From Chitinophagales bacterium (lineage in GTDB: Bacteria > Bacteroidota > Bacteroidia > Chitinophagales > UBA8649): a stretch of 64,000 bases of DNA. This document shows, in pieces, positions 42,685-51,624 of this stretch. The position numbers were made by a program, and so were the translations under genes. The notes beneath the pieces are model-generated. The model ran no database searches. It had not been told where the DNA came from and saw nothing but the letters and a program-made list of their open reading frames with translations. The stretch covers positions 62,001 to 126,000 of the forward strand of contig JACJYT010000002.1 in the NCBI GenBank assembly GCA_020635975.1, written 5' to 3'. How positions within the stretch are numbered: the stretch's first letter is position 1; each line of letters starts with the position of its first letter.

Positions 42685-42796
42685 CGTCATTGCGAGTAAA
42701 TCGACGAAGGAGAGTTACGCGGCAATCTATTTTTTCAGGAAGATTAGTTTTCAAAACACGAGATTGCTTCTTCCGTTTCGCTCCATCGCAATGACG
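42685..42796. repeat. CGTCATTGCGAG inverted-repeat element
   Basis: Left end CGTCATTGCGAG and right end CGCAATGACG face each other, with inner GGCAATCT and AGATTGCTTC also complementary, giving a hairpin of about 112 bases. I recall closely similar CGTCATTGCGAG...GCAATCT elements dispersed between genes in many bacteria. No gene is inside. Confidence 0.7.
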
Positions 42797-42890
42797 TTGT
42801 GTATTGTTTATTGCCTTTGAGATTTTAGATGAAAGAAAATTCATTCAGTCATTCGGAATTCAAAACTCAATCATTCCATCATTAAGTCAT

Positions 42891-45800
42891 TCAAATCTCA
42901 AAATTTCCTTTCTCAAAATTCAAAATCCACTTTCGGGCATTCTCAAAAGCTTCCAACCATGGACTCACCTCATCCCTTCTTCCTTTAGGGTAGTTGGCCC
43001 AATTCCATTGGAACATAGAACGTTCTATATGTGGCATCATTACTAAATGTCTGCCGCTAGCATCGCATAACATGGCTGTATTGTAGTCCGAACCATTCGG
43101 ATTGGCAGGGTAGTTTTCGTAGCCATATTTCCCTACAATTTCATAAGCGCTTTCTTCTTTTGGTAGGTAGAATTTGCCCTCACCATGCGAAATCCAAACC
43201 CCTAAAGTAGAGCCAGCTAAGCTAGATAGCATTACCGATTTATTCTCTTGAATGTTAACGGAAGTAAAAGCACTTTCGTGCTTATGACTATCATTATGCA
43301 GCATTTTTGGTTTCTCTGTTTCATTAGGGTGAAGCAAGCCAAGCTCTACAAACAACTGACAACCATTACAAATTCCAACAGATAAGGTATCTTCTCTTTT
43401 AAAGAAATTTTGAATGGCATTGTTTGCTTTTTCATTGTATAAAAATGCCCCTGCCCAGCCTTTCGCGCTACCAAGTACATCCGAATTAGAAAAGCCGCCA
43501 ACAGCACCAATAAATTGTACATCTTCTAAGTTTTCTCTTCCGCTTATCAAGTCGCTCATGTGGATGTCTTTCACATCAAAGCCAGCTAGGTACATGGCAT
43601 GTGCCATTTCTCTTTCGGAGTTACTTCCTTTATCTCTAATTATAGCTGCCTTCGGACGAGGACCATCGTAGGGCTTTAGTTTACCAGTAAAATGAGCAGG
43701 GAAATTAAATTGTAGCTCCTGCTTTTTGTAGTTTTCAAAACGCTCCTTAGCTTTAAGCTCGCCGCTTTGTAATTTATCAAATAAAAAAGAAGTTTTGTAC
43801 CAAGTATCTCTTAATTCAGAAATTGGGAAACGCAGCGCTTTATCGCCATTTTTTAGCTTCAGCTCCTTGCCATTTACTACCTTTCCAATCTTATGAAAGA
43901 CCACAGCTTCAGCTTCTAAAATACTTTCAGCTTCTTCATTTGCCTGAAACACCAAGGCAATGTTTTCTGCAAACAATAATTTTAGCATATCGCTTTCTCC
44001 TAAGCTACTAAGATCGATTTCCGCGGCGAGATCATTTTCGGCAAAGCACATTTCTAGTAAACTAGTTATTAGTCCACCATTTCCTACGTCATGTCCCGCA
44101 CTAACTAATCCTGCTTCAATTAGCTTTTGAACGGCATTAAAAGCATTTTTAAATGCTTCAGCATTCTTAATAGTTGGAACTTCATTGCCAACAGCTTGCA
44201 AGACTTGTGCGAAAGAAGAACCACCTAATTTCAAATCGTCTTGAGAAAGATTAATGTAATAAATGCTTCCATTGCCTACTTGTAAAACAGGTTCTACCAC
44301 TTTATCGATAGCTGTACAATTGGCTACTGTAGAGATAATTACCGTTCCTGGAGAAATCACCTCTTCATTCGGATAACGTTGTTTCATAGAAAGAGAATCT
44401 TTTCCCGTAGGGATATTGATGCCTAGTTCTATAGCGAAATCCGCACATGCTTTAACTGCATCATACAAACGTGCATCCTCTCCTTCATTATTGCAAGGCC
44501 ACATCCAATTGGCACTTAGAGAAACTCCCTTCAAACCAGATTTAATAGGAGCCCAAACGAGATTGCTTAAAGCTTCTCCTATGCTATTTCTGCTTCCAGC
44601 ACTAGGATCTATTAATCCAGATATTGGTGAATGTCCAATAGAACTGGCAACGCCTTCCTTTCCCTTATAATCTAAAGCCATTACAGCCACATTGTTCAAT
44701 GGAAGCTGCAAGCTTCCCGCACATTGCTGTTTGGCAACTTTACCACCAACGCATCGATCTACTTTATTGGTTAACCAATCTTTACAAGCCACAGCTTCTA
44801 ATTGCAGCACTTGTTCTAAGTAGCTCTTAATTAGTTCTTCACTGTATTCCAAAGCGGCGTAATTTCTCTTTACCCTAGTATCTCGCATAATGGTTCTAGG
44901 AGAACTTCCAAACATATCCCCTAAAGCGAGGTCCATAGGCTTTGCGCCGGTTTTTTTGGAACTAAAACTAAATCTATGATCATCGCTTACTTCGCCAACT
45001 ACATACATGGGCGATTTTTCCCTATCTGCAACTTCTTGTAGTATTTCTAAATCCTTTTCTGCAATCACTAAGCCCATTCTCTCTTGACTTTCATTGCCGA
45101 GTATCTCTTTAGCAGAAAGAGTAGGGTCGCCTATAGGTAGCTTATCCATATCAATATGCCCGCCAGTTGCTTCTACAAGCTCACTTAAACAATTTAAGTG
45201 TCCACCAGCGCCATGATCGTGAATAGATACTATAGGATTAGCATCACTTTCTACCATGCCGCGAATGGCGTTAGCTGCTCTTTTTTGCATTTCTGGATTA
45301 GAACGTTGTATGGCGTTAAGTTCTATACTAGACCCAAAAGCTCCGGTATTTGCCGAGGATACAGCAGCACCACCCATTCCTATTCGGTAATTGTCGCCAC
45401 CTAGAATAACTATTTTATCTCCTTTTTTAGGATGCTTTTTCTGTGCATCTTCTGCCTTTCCATAGCCAATTCCTCCAGCCAACATAATTACCTTATCGAA
45501 GGCTAATTTTCTTTTTTCGCTTTCATTTTCGAAGGTGAAAACAGAACCTGCAATTAGGGGTTGTCCAAATTTATTTCCAAAATCGGATGCGCCATTAGAT
45601 GCTTTTATTAGTATGTCCGAAGGACTTTGATACAACCAAGTTCTGGCTGCCATAGCATGCTCCCAAGCACGATTATTTTCTAAACGAGAGTAAGCTGTCA
45701 TATACACGGCTGTTCCGGCAAGGGGTAAAGATCCTGTTCCTCCTGCAAGCCTATCTCTAATTTCTCCACCTGCGCCAGTTGCTGCTCCATTAAAGGGTTC

Positions 45801-46577
45801 AACGGTGGTTGGAAAATTATGCGTTTCTGCTTTGAGAGAAATAACCGATTCAAAATCCTTTTCTTTATAGAAGCTCGCCTTAGCAGCTGTACTTGGAGCA
45901 AATTGAACTACTTTGGGTCCTTTTACAAAAGCTACATTGTCTTTATAAGCCGATACAATTTCATTAGGATTACTAGCCGATGTTTGTTTAATCATTTTAA
46001 ATAGTGATAAATCCTGTTCTTTATCATCTATTATAAAAGTGCCATTGAAAATCTTGTGTCGACAATGCTCCGAGTTTACTTGAGAAAAGCCAAAGACTTC
46101 CGAATCGGTTAGAAATCTACCTATTTTTTTTGCCAAATTATCGAGATAGGCAACCTCCTCGTCGCTTAGCGCTAAGCCTTCATTTTTATTAAATTCAGCA
46201 ATATTTTTTATTTCTATAATTTCTTCAGCCTTTATATCTATTCTAAAGATATCTTGATCTAGCTCATGAAATTTCTGCATTAACATAGGGTCAAATGCTT
46301 TGTAATTTTCTGGAAGTTCGTGGTATTGTTCTATGCGAATGAGTCCTTCTATCCCCATATTTTGTGTTATTTCAACTGCATTGGTACTCCACGGACTTAT
46401 CATGCTTGCTCTTGGTCCAATAAAAACAGAATTTGGACTAGCTTGCAGTTCTTTAGAACTTAAAACAGTGGCATTACCAAATAACCAGCTTAACTTATTT
46501 ATGTTTTCGGAAGGAATAGGCGCAGCTGCTTGAACTACATAGTAGTCTTGTTTTGCCCCTTGGAAAAAGTAGATCAT
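42891..46577 (-). CDS. purL: phosphoribosylformylglycinamidine synthase PurL (large, fused form)
   Basis: Converts FGAR to FGAM in purine synthesis using glutamine and ATP. The 1228-residue single chain holds all parts: the N-terminal domain, the two ATP-binding synthetase halves (SVISLKAETHNFPTTVEPFN-like motif, later GHDVGNGGLITSLLEM), and the C-terminal class I glutaminase domain (KAAIIRDKGSNSEREM, GICNGCQLFVELG with catalytic Cys, then GEGKFY). This is the large PurL of enterobacteria, Bacteroidota and eukaryotes, without separate PurS and PurQ. A promoter box lies just upstream. Confidence 0.97.
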   Translation of the reverse strand: MIYFFQGAKQDYYVVQAAAPIPSENINKLSWLFGNATVLSSKELQASPNSVFIGPRASMISPWSTNAVEITQNMGIEGLIRIEQYHELPENYKAFDPMLMQKFHELDQDIFRIDIKAEEIIEIKNIAEFNKNEGLALSDEEVAYLDNLAKKIGRFLTDSEVFGFSQVNSEHCRHKIFNGTFIIDDKEQDLSLFKMIKQTSASNPNEIVSAYKDNVAFVKGPKVVQFAPSTAAKASFYKEKDFESVISLKAETHNFPTTVEPFNGAATGAGGEIRDRLAGGTGSLPLAGTAVYMTAYSRLENNRAWEHAMAARTWLYQSPSDILIKASNGASDFGNKFGQPLIAGSVFTFENESEKRKLAFDKVIMLAGGIGYGKAEDAQKKHPKKGDKIVILGGDNYRIGMGGAAVSSANTGAFGSSIELNAIQRSNPEMQKRAANAIRGMVESDANPIVSIHDHGAGGHLNCLSELVEATGGHIDMDKLPIGDPTLSAKEILGNESQERMGLVIAEKDLEILQEVADREKSPMYVVGEVSDDHRFSFSSKKTGAKPMDLALGDMFGSSPRTIMRDTRVKRNYAALEYSEELIKSYLEQVLQLEAVACKDWLTNKVDRCVGGKVAKQQCAGSLQLPLNNVAVMALDYKGKEGVASSIGHSPISGLIDPSAGSRNSIGEALSNLVWAPIKSGLKGVSLSANWMWPCNNEGEDARLYDAVKACADFAIELGINIPTGKDSLSMKQRYPNEEVISPGTVIISTVANCTAIDKVVEPVLQVGNGSIYYINLSQDDLKLGGSSFAQVLQAVGNEVPTIKNAEAFKNAFNAVQKLIEAGLVSAGHDVGNGGLITSLLEMCFAENDLAAEIDLSSLGESDMLKLLFAENIALVFQANEEAESILEAEAVVFHKIGKVVNGKELKLKNGDKALRFPISELRDTWYKTSFLFDKLQSGELKAKERFENYKKQELQFNFPAHFTGKLKPYDGPRPKAAIIRDKGSNSEREMAHAMYLAGFDVKDIHMSDLISGRENLEDVQFIGAVGGFSNSDVLGSAKGWAGAFLYNEKANNAIQNFFKREDTLSVGICNGCQLFVELGLLHPNETEKPKMLHNDSHKHESAFTSVNIQENKSVMLSSLAGSTLGVWISHGEGKFYLPKEESAYEIVGKYGYENYPANPNGSDYNTAMLCDASGRHLVMMPHIERSMFQWNWANYPKGRRDEVSPWLEAFENARKWILNFEKGNFEI

Positions 46578-46596
46578 TTTGGCATATTTAAGCCCC

Positions 46597-46604
46597 CAAA
46601 TTTA
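46597..46604 (-). promoter_or_regulatory. -7 box TAAATTTG of purL
   Basis: TAAATTTG on the minus strand ends 19 bases before the purL ATG. No purine riboswitch or operator is evident in the short upstream region. Confidence 0.5.
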
Positions 46605-46708
46605 CTCCCTTTTTTTTAAAGCCTTAAGGCTAATTATAAACAAGATTTGGATTTTGTGGAAGACTTACCAAGGAATTCTAAGCCGAAAAACTAGAATTTA
46701 AAATTATA

Positions 46709-46716
46709 TATCTTTG
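46709..46716 (+). promoter_or_regulatory. -7 box TATCTTTG upstream of the PrsW-like gene
   Basis: TATCTTTG fits TAnnTTTG exactly, 14 bases before the ATG at 46731. Confidence 0.5.
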
Positions 46717-46730
46717 TTTAAAATCAATTT

Positions 46731-47441
46731 ATGGTCTTACTCGCCCTTACCTTAGCTCCTGTTTTTGCCATCATGGTATTTATTTACTTAAAAGATAAGT
46801 ATGAGCGAGAACCTTTAAAACACATACTAATTAGCTTTTTTTTAGGATGTTTTAGTGTAATTCCTGCCATAATTTTAGAAGGTGGATTCGGAGAATATTT
46901 TCCCGAAGATTCTTCTAATTTGGCTCTTACCGCCTTTATTGCTTTTGTGGTAGTTGCAGGGTCTGAAGAGTTGAGCAAATTGATCATGCTTCGCTTTTAT
47001 GCCTTCAGACAAATAGAATTTGACGAGCCCTTCGATGGAATAGTTTATGGAGTGATGGTTAGTTTAGGATTTGCAGCAGTAGAAAACCTGTCTTATGTAT
47101 ACTTGAATGGTGGGGGAATGCCGGTGGCGCTACTTAGAATGTTTACGGCTATTCCTGCTCATGCTAGTTTCGGTGTAGTAATGGGCTATTACTTCGGACT
47201 TGCTTGGAAGCATAAGGAATACGCTATAAATTATAAAATGAGAGGCTTCTTATCTGCAGTATTGTTGCATGGTACCTATGATTTTTTCTTGATGCAAAGC
47301 AACTATCCCGCCTTTGCATTTTTCTCCTTCCTAGGTCTTATTGTTTCCATTCGTTTGTCATTTAAAGCGATTAAAGCACATCAAGAAGATTCCCCTTTTC
47401 ATCCAGATAGATTACCTAAGGATGACAAAGACTTAAACTAA
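46731..47441 (+). CDS. PrsW family intramembrane metalloprotease
   Basis: A multi-pass membrane protein of 236 residues. The conserved segments are AGSEELSKLIMLRFY (Glu-Glu pair), GFAAVENLSYVYL, AIPAHASFGVVMGYYFG and VLLHGTYDFFLM. These carry the Glu and His residues typical of PrsW-type CPBP proteases. In Bacillus, PrsW cleaves an anti-sigma factor; the substrate here is unknown, and no anti-sigma gene is adjacent. A lipoprotein gene follows closely. Confidence 0.87.
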   Translation: MVLLALTLAPVFAIMVFIYLKDKYEREPLKHILISFFLGCFSVIPAIILEGGFGEYFPEDSSNLALTAFIAFVVVAGSEELSKLIMLRFYAFRQIEFDEPFDGIVYGVMVSLGFAAVENLSYVYLNGGGMPVALLRMFTAIPAHASFGVVMGYYFGLAWKHKEYAINYKMRGFLSAVLLHGTYDFFLMQSNYPAFAFFSFLGLIVSIRLSFKAIKAHQEDSPFHPDRLPKDDKDLN

Positions 47442-47480
47442 ACTATGGAATTTATCGTTAAGATTGACAAAGAGAAGCTT

Positions 47481-48146
47481 ATGAACAGATTCGTGTTGTT
47501 ATTGGGAGGTATTATGCTTTTATCTTCTTGTAAAGAAAAAGATAAATTAGATCAATTTAGTGTGGTTTACGATGTAGAATTTATTGCCACTTGGAGTGCC
47601 AGCACCCATCCTACAGATTTTCCTTCTAATGCCCATTTCTCTCCTATAGTTGCCGTAAGTCACCTAGCTTCAGAAGCTTTGTTTATTCCTGGTTTGAATG
47701 CTAGCGAAGCGGTTCAAGAATTAGCAGAAACGGGTAAGACCGACAAGATGAATAAAGCTATAGAAAAATGGCTCAATACCTCTATTGCCATTGATCAAGC
47801 AGAAGGAAGTAGTTTTGATAGTCCAGGTATGAGCGGAAAATTGCAAATAGGAGTAAGAGAAGGCTATCAAACCGTTACCACAATGACTATGATAGCACCA
47901 AGTCCAGATTGGTTTATATCGGCTACTACGAGCTTACTAGATCCAAGCGACGGTTTGTGGTACGATGAGGTAATAAGTCATGCTATAGCCTATGATGCTG
48001 GAACGGATAGTGGTGTAAGCTTCACATCGCCAGATGAAGCCAGTATACCAGTTCAAGGCCTAAGTTATCTGAATTCGGGTCCACTTACCGAAGGTAGCGA
48101 TACCGTAGTGAATATAGGATATTTCCGTTTTACGCGAATTCAATAA
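47481..48146 (+). CDS. spondin-domain lipoprotein
   Basis: A secreted lipoprotein with MNRFVLLLGGIMLLSSC as signal and lipobox. The mature part is a Spondin_N-like domain: YDVEFIATWSASTHPTDFPS, HFSPIVAVSHLAS, and later APSPDWFISATTSLLD. In bacteria such domains are found in secreted or surface proteins of unknown role. A start at 47445 (ATG, four bases past the previous stop) would add 12 residues before the signal. I prefer 47481. Confidence 0.82.
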   Translation: MNRFVLLLGGIMLLSSCKEKDKLDQFSVVYDVEFIATWSASTHPTDFPSNAHFSPIVAVSHLASEALFIPGLNASEAVQELAETGKTDKMNKAIEKWLNTSIAIDQAEGSSFDSPGMSGKLQIGVREGYQTVTTMTMIAPSPDWFISATTSLLDPSDGLWYDEVISHAIAYDAGTDSGVSFTSPDEASIPVQGLSYLNSGPLTEGSDTVVNIGYFRFTRIQ

Positions 48147-48353
48147 ACACTCCATTAAATCCAAATGCCATTTGGAAGCTTGTGCTTTGTGTTGCCTCGA
48201 CAATCTTTCTGACTTGTGCATGAGCTTAGGATAAAGAGCAGGAACATGGCACAAATCACCAATAATTTTTTCCAAATTTTCATCTGCTTTCTTTCTTAGA
48301 AAACGCAATTTTTAAAAATTACAGTATTTACTTTCTTAAATTTATGGTGAAAT

Positions 48354-49334
48354 ATGAAGCTTTTATCTAAAAATACCTACGTAGAAGGCATACTTGCAGG
48401 TAATATTGTAATACTTAGTCAAGCTATCACGCTTTTAGAAAGTAGTCGAAGAGACCATAATGAGCTAGCAAGAGAAATTTTGGATAGTGTACTCCCTCAT
48501 ACTGGAAATTCGTTTCGAATTGGGGTTACTGGAGTTCCAGGGGTTGGAAAAAGCACTTTTATTGATGCTATAGGAGAACTGCTGTTGGAGAATGAATCGC
48601 GTTTGGCAATACTGGCAATTGATCCAAGTAGTCAGCTAACTAAAGGAAGTATATTGGGGGATAAAACCAGAATGGAGCGTTTGTCTGGAAAGAAGAATGT
48701 TTATATTCGTCCGAGCGCAGCAGGAGATACATTAGGGGGAGTTGGACGAAAAACAAGGGAAACCATTATGCTTTGTGAAGCTGCTGGATTTAATAAGATA
48801 GTTGTAGAAACAGTTGGGGTTGGACAAAGTGAAGTGGCTGTGCATTCTATGGTAGATTGCTTTATGCTTCTCTTGCTTCCGGGCGCTGGAGACGAACTTC
48901 AAGGTATAAAAAGGGGAATTATGGAAATGGCCGATTTTATAGTGTTGAACAAGGCCTATGAAGATGGGCAACTAAGTGCTAAAGCTAAAAAGGCCATCCA
49001 AGAACTACAAAATGCCCTGCATTATTTCCCGCAGAAAAAACTCTCTTGGTTAACGCCAGTTAAAGCTATAGATGCCCTTGCTCAGGTGCAAATCCAGGAG
49101 TTAAAGGAAGGTCTAGATAGTTACTGGAATCATCAAATTCAGCATGCATATTTTGGCCTTCGAAGAAAAGAACAAGAGAGTTTTTGGTTTCATGAAACGA
49201 TTAAGCAAGAATTGCTTTCAAAATTTTATTCGAAGCCTCATATTCAAGCCGAAATGAAGAAATTGGAGGAAGCTATTGCTCAAGGTAAAGTAAGTTCTTT
49301 CAAGGCAGCAGATAGCTTATTAAATTTAGAATAA
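48354..49334 (+). CDS. meaB: methylmalonyl-CoA mutase-associated GTPase MeaB (ArgK family)
   Basis: A G3E-type P-loop GTPase of 326 residues that protects and loads cobalamin for methylmalonyl-CoA mutase. Walker A is GVPGVGKS (60-67), and DPSSQLTKGSILGDKTRM, PSAAGDTLGG and VETVGVGQSE are typical of the family. The mutase genes are not in the window. It is followed directly by the truncated hemoglobin gene, whose ATG comes right after its stop. Confidence 0.94.
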   Translation: MKLLSKNTYVEGILAGNIVILSQAITLLESSRRDHNELAREILDSVLPHTGNSFRIGVTGVPGVGKSTFIDAIGELLLENESRLAILAIDPSSQLTKGSILGDKTRMERLSGKKNVYIRPSAAGDTLGGVGRKTRETIMLCEAAGFNKIVVETVGVGQSEVAVHSMVDCFMLLLLPGAGDELQGIKRGIMEMADFIVLNKAYEDGQLSAKAKKAIQELQNALHYFPQKKLSWLTPVKAIDALAQVQIQELKEGLDSYWNHQIQHAYFGLRRKEQESFWFHETIKQELLSKFYSKPHIQAEMKKLEEAIAQGKVSSFKAADSLLNLE

Positions 49335-49712
49335 ATGGCAGCGCTAAAGGAATTGACAAGCAAGGAAGATTTAGACTTTCTAATAAAGGAGTTTTATAAG
49401 GAAGCCATGAGTCATGAGCAAATTGGTCACTTTTTTACCGAGGATGTTCAATTGGATTTAGTAAATCATTTGCCTAAAATTGCTGCCTTTTGGAGCGACA
49501 TTCTCTTTGGTTCTAAGCAATATAAATCCAATCCTATGCAGAAACATATAGAGCTACACGCCATCTCTCCTCTTCGCAAAGAAGATTTTGCAGTATGGCT
49601 TAGCTTGTGGAAGAAAACCCTGAACGAACACTTCATTGGCGCAAAGGCCGAAGAAGCCATTGCGAGAGCAGAAAACATAGCTGCCGTAATGCAGTATAAA
49701 TTGTCGCAGTAA
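49335..49712 (+). CDS. group III truncated hemoglobin
   Basis: A 125-residue heme protein of the 2-on-2 globin fold. The region FFTEDVQLDLVNHLPKIAAF and FWSDILFG, then HIELHAISPLRKEDF with the proximal His, are typical of group III truncated hemoglobins. They bind O2 or NO, with roles in redox or nitrogen-oxide handling. It lies directly after meaB, so the two are likely co-transcribed. Confidence 0.88.
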   Translation: MAALKELTSKEDLDFLIKEFYKEAMSHEQIGHFFTEDVQLDLVNHLPKIAAFWSDILFGSKQYKSNPMQKHIELHAISPLRKEDFAVWLSLWKKTLNEHFIGAKAEEAIARAENIAAVMQYKLSQ

Positions 49713-49752
49713 TATTTTTCCACACAAATTTCACATTTTGATTTAAAAGCGC

Positions 49753-49760
49753 TACATTTG
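49753..49760 (+). promoter_or_regulatory. -7 box TACATTTG of rimP-nusA-infB
   Basis: TACATTTG fits TAnnTTTG exactly. Transcription would begin near 49766, about ten bases before a terminator-like hairpin. Confidence 0.55.
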
Positions 49761-49775
49761 CAGTGTAATAAAAGG

Positions 49776-49803
49776 AAAGAGGGGGCGATGGTCCCCTCTT
49801 TTT
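49776..49803 (+). terminator. terminator-like hairpin in the rimP leader (possible attenuator)
   Basis: AAAGAGGGG (49776-49784) pairs perfectly with CCCCTCTTT (49793-49801), with a G-T pair closing the loop. The T run continues to 49803. It sits between the promoter and the rimP ATG, a place where it can only regulate the operon that contains nusA. Confidence 0.75.
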
Positions 49804-49814
49804 ATTCTAGAAAT

Positions 49815-50300
49815 ATGGAAACACTGAAAAGTAAAATTGAATCTTTGTTGCTTCCAAAATTGGAAGAGATGAACTTGTTTTTAGTAGAGATAGTAATCGG
49901 TGCTAATTACAAGATTCAGGTTTTTGCTGATGGCAATCCCTCAATTACTATTCAGCAATGTGCTAAATTAAGCCGTTTCTTAGAAGCTCACTTAGATGAA
50001 GATGCTTCTGTTCCAGAAAATTACAACTTAGAGGTAAGCTCTCCTGGAATGTCTAACCCTTTGCGAGTTCCACAACAATTCGAGAAGAGAATAGGCAGCA
50101 CCTTGAAGATTACCTTGAATAATGGAGAATTAGTTTATCTTATCTTGCAAGCGCTTCAAGAGGGTAGTTTGTTTGGACTTAAAACTAAGCCTTTGCCAAA
50201 AACGAAGAAACCAGTGAAAGCGGAGGACAGCTCCAATTTAGAAAGTATTGAAATACCATTAACAGAAATAAAACAAGCATTATTACACTTCAACTTTTAA
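49815..50300 (+). CDS. rimP: ribosome maturation factor RimP
   Basis: Needed for 30S subunit maturation. The 161 residues from METLKSKIESLL include EMNLFLVEIVIG, QQCAKLSRFLEAHLDED and the highly typical YNLEVSSPGMSNPLRVPQQF. The C-terminal SH3-like part follows. The frame is open to a TTG at 49758, but that codon is inside the promoter, so the ATG at 49815 is the start. It is the first gene of the rimP-nusA-infB operon. Confidence 0.93.
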   Translation: METLKSKIESLLLPKLEEMNLFLVEIVIGANYKIQVFADGNPSITIQQCAKLSRFLEAHLDEDASVPENYNLEVSSPGMSNPLRVPQQFEKRIGSTLKITLNNGELVYLILQALQEGSLFGLKTKPLPKTKKPVKAEDSSNLESIEIPLTEIKQALLHFNF

Positions 50301-50312
50301 ATTTTTTTTAAA

Positions 50313-51557
50313 ATGAATAGCATTGAACTAATAGATTCGTTTTCCGAATTTAAAGATTTTAAAAACATAGATCGTCCTACAATGATGAAGGTTTTGGAAG
50401 ATGTTTTCAAAACACTATTGAGAAAGAAATACGGAAACGCCGATAATTTCGACGTAATTGTAAACACAGATAAAGGAGATTTGGAAATCTGGCGTACAAG
50501 AGAAATTGTTGAGGATGGTGAAGTAGAAGATGAATTAACGCAAGTTTCTATTACAGATGCTAGAGCCATCGAAGAAGATTATGAAGTGGGTGAAGATTGC
50601 TATGAGAAAGTAGTAATTGAAGATTTTGGAAGAAGAGCAGTTTTAGCTGCCCGTCAAACCTTAATTTCAAGAATTTTGGAATTAGAGAAAGATGATGTCT
50701 ATAAAAAATATAAAGATAGAGTTGGCGATATCATTACAGCGGAGGTTTATCAAGTTTGGAAGAAGGAAATCTTATTAATTGATGATGAGGGTAATGAATT
50801 GATTTTGCCTAAATCTGAGCAGATTAGAATGGATTATTTCAAGAAAGGAGAAACGGTTAAGGCTGTTGTGAAGAAAGTAGAGTTGAAAAACAATAATCCT
50901 TTTGTTATCCTTTCTAGAACAGATAACGCTTTCTTGGCTAAATTGTTAGAATTGGAAGTTCCTGAGATTTTTGATGGCTTAATTACCATCAAGAAAATTG
51001 TTCGTGAGCCGGGAGAAAAAGCTAAGGTGGCAGTAGAATCTTATGACGATAGAATTGATCCAGTTGGAGCTTGTGTGGGTATGAAAGGAAGTAGAATTCA
51101 TGGTATCGTGCGCGAGCTAAAGAATGAAAACATAGACATTCTTAACTACACCGATAATTTAAAACTAATGACGCAAAGAGCTTTAGCTCCTGCAAAAGTA
51201 GAATCTATCGAGGTAGATGAGGCAAACAAATCAATTGCGGTTTACTTAAAGCCAGATCAAGTTTCTTTAGCTATTGGAAAAAGAGGTTTGAATATTAAAC
51301 TTGCTGGTAAGATGGTGGGCTATGAAATTGAAGTATTCAGAGATACAGATGAAGACGAATACGATATCGATATCGAAGAATTTGCAGACGAAATTGATGG
51401 TTGGATTATAGACGAATTGAAAAAGATTGGTTGTGATAGTGCCAAAAGTGTCCTAGAACTTAGCGAAAGCGAAGTTTTAAGAAGAACAGATTTAGAAGAA
51501 GAAACCGTAAAAGAGATATTTGACATTTTACGTGCAGAGTTTGATGATGAGAAGTAA
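50313..51557 (+). CDS. nusA: transcription termination/antitermination factor NusA
   Basis: Binds RNA polymerase and nascent RNA and controls pausing and termination. The 414 residues contain an N-terminal RNAP-binding domain (about 1-125), an S1 domain (about 130-200), two KH domains (the PVGACVGMKGSRI and VSLAIGKRGLNIKLA loops), and an acidic C-terminus (EYDIDIEEFADEIDG). It lies 12 bases after rimP. Because it can act on hairpins, it may regulate the one in its own operon leader. Confidence 0.96.
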   Translation: MNSIELIDSFSEFKDFKNIDRPTMMKVLEDVFKTLLRKKYGNADNFDVIVNTDKGDLEIWRTREIVEDGEVEDELTQVSITDARAIEEDYEVGEDCYEKVVIEDFGRRAVLAARQTLISRILELEKDDVYKKYKDRVGDIITAEVYQVWKKEILLIDDEGNELILPKSEQIRMDYFKKGETVKAVVKKVELKNNNPFVILSRTDNAFLAKLLELEVPEIFDGLITIKKIVREPGEKAKVAVESYDDRIDPVGACVGMKGSRIHGIVRELKNENIDILNYTDNLKLMTQRALAPAKVESIEVDEANKSIAVYLKPDQVSLAIGKRGLNIKLAGKMVGYEIEVFRDTDEDEYDIDIEEFADEIDGWIIDELKKIGCDSAKSVLELSESEVLRRTDLEEETVKEIFDILRAEFDDEK

Positions 51558-51624
51558 AATGCTCTTATCTACTTTGTTTTACAAATAACTGCCCTAGGCA
51601 AAAACAAAAAAACATAAATAATTT

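Noticed and set aside
48060..48308. An 82-codon minus-strand frame overlapping the end of the spondin-domain gene and the following spacer
   Set aside because: It begins at TTG just after a stop, overlaps a well-supported gene by 87 bases and has no promoter box. The first ~55 residues do look protein-like, so a gene remnant in the 48147-48353 spacer is possible, but I cannot support a functional gene.
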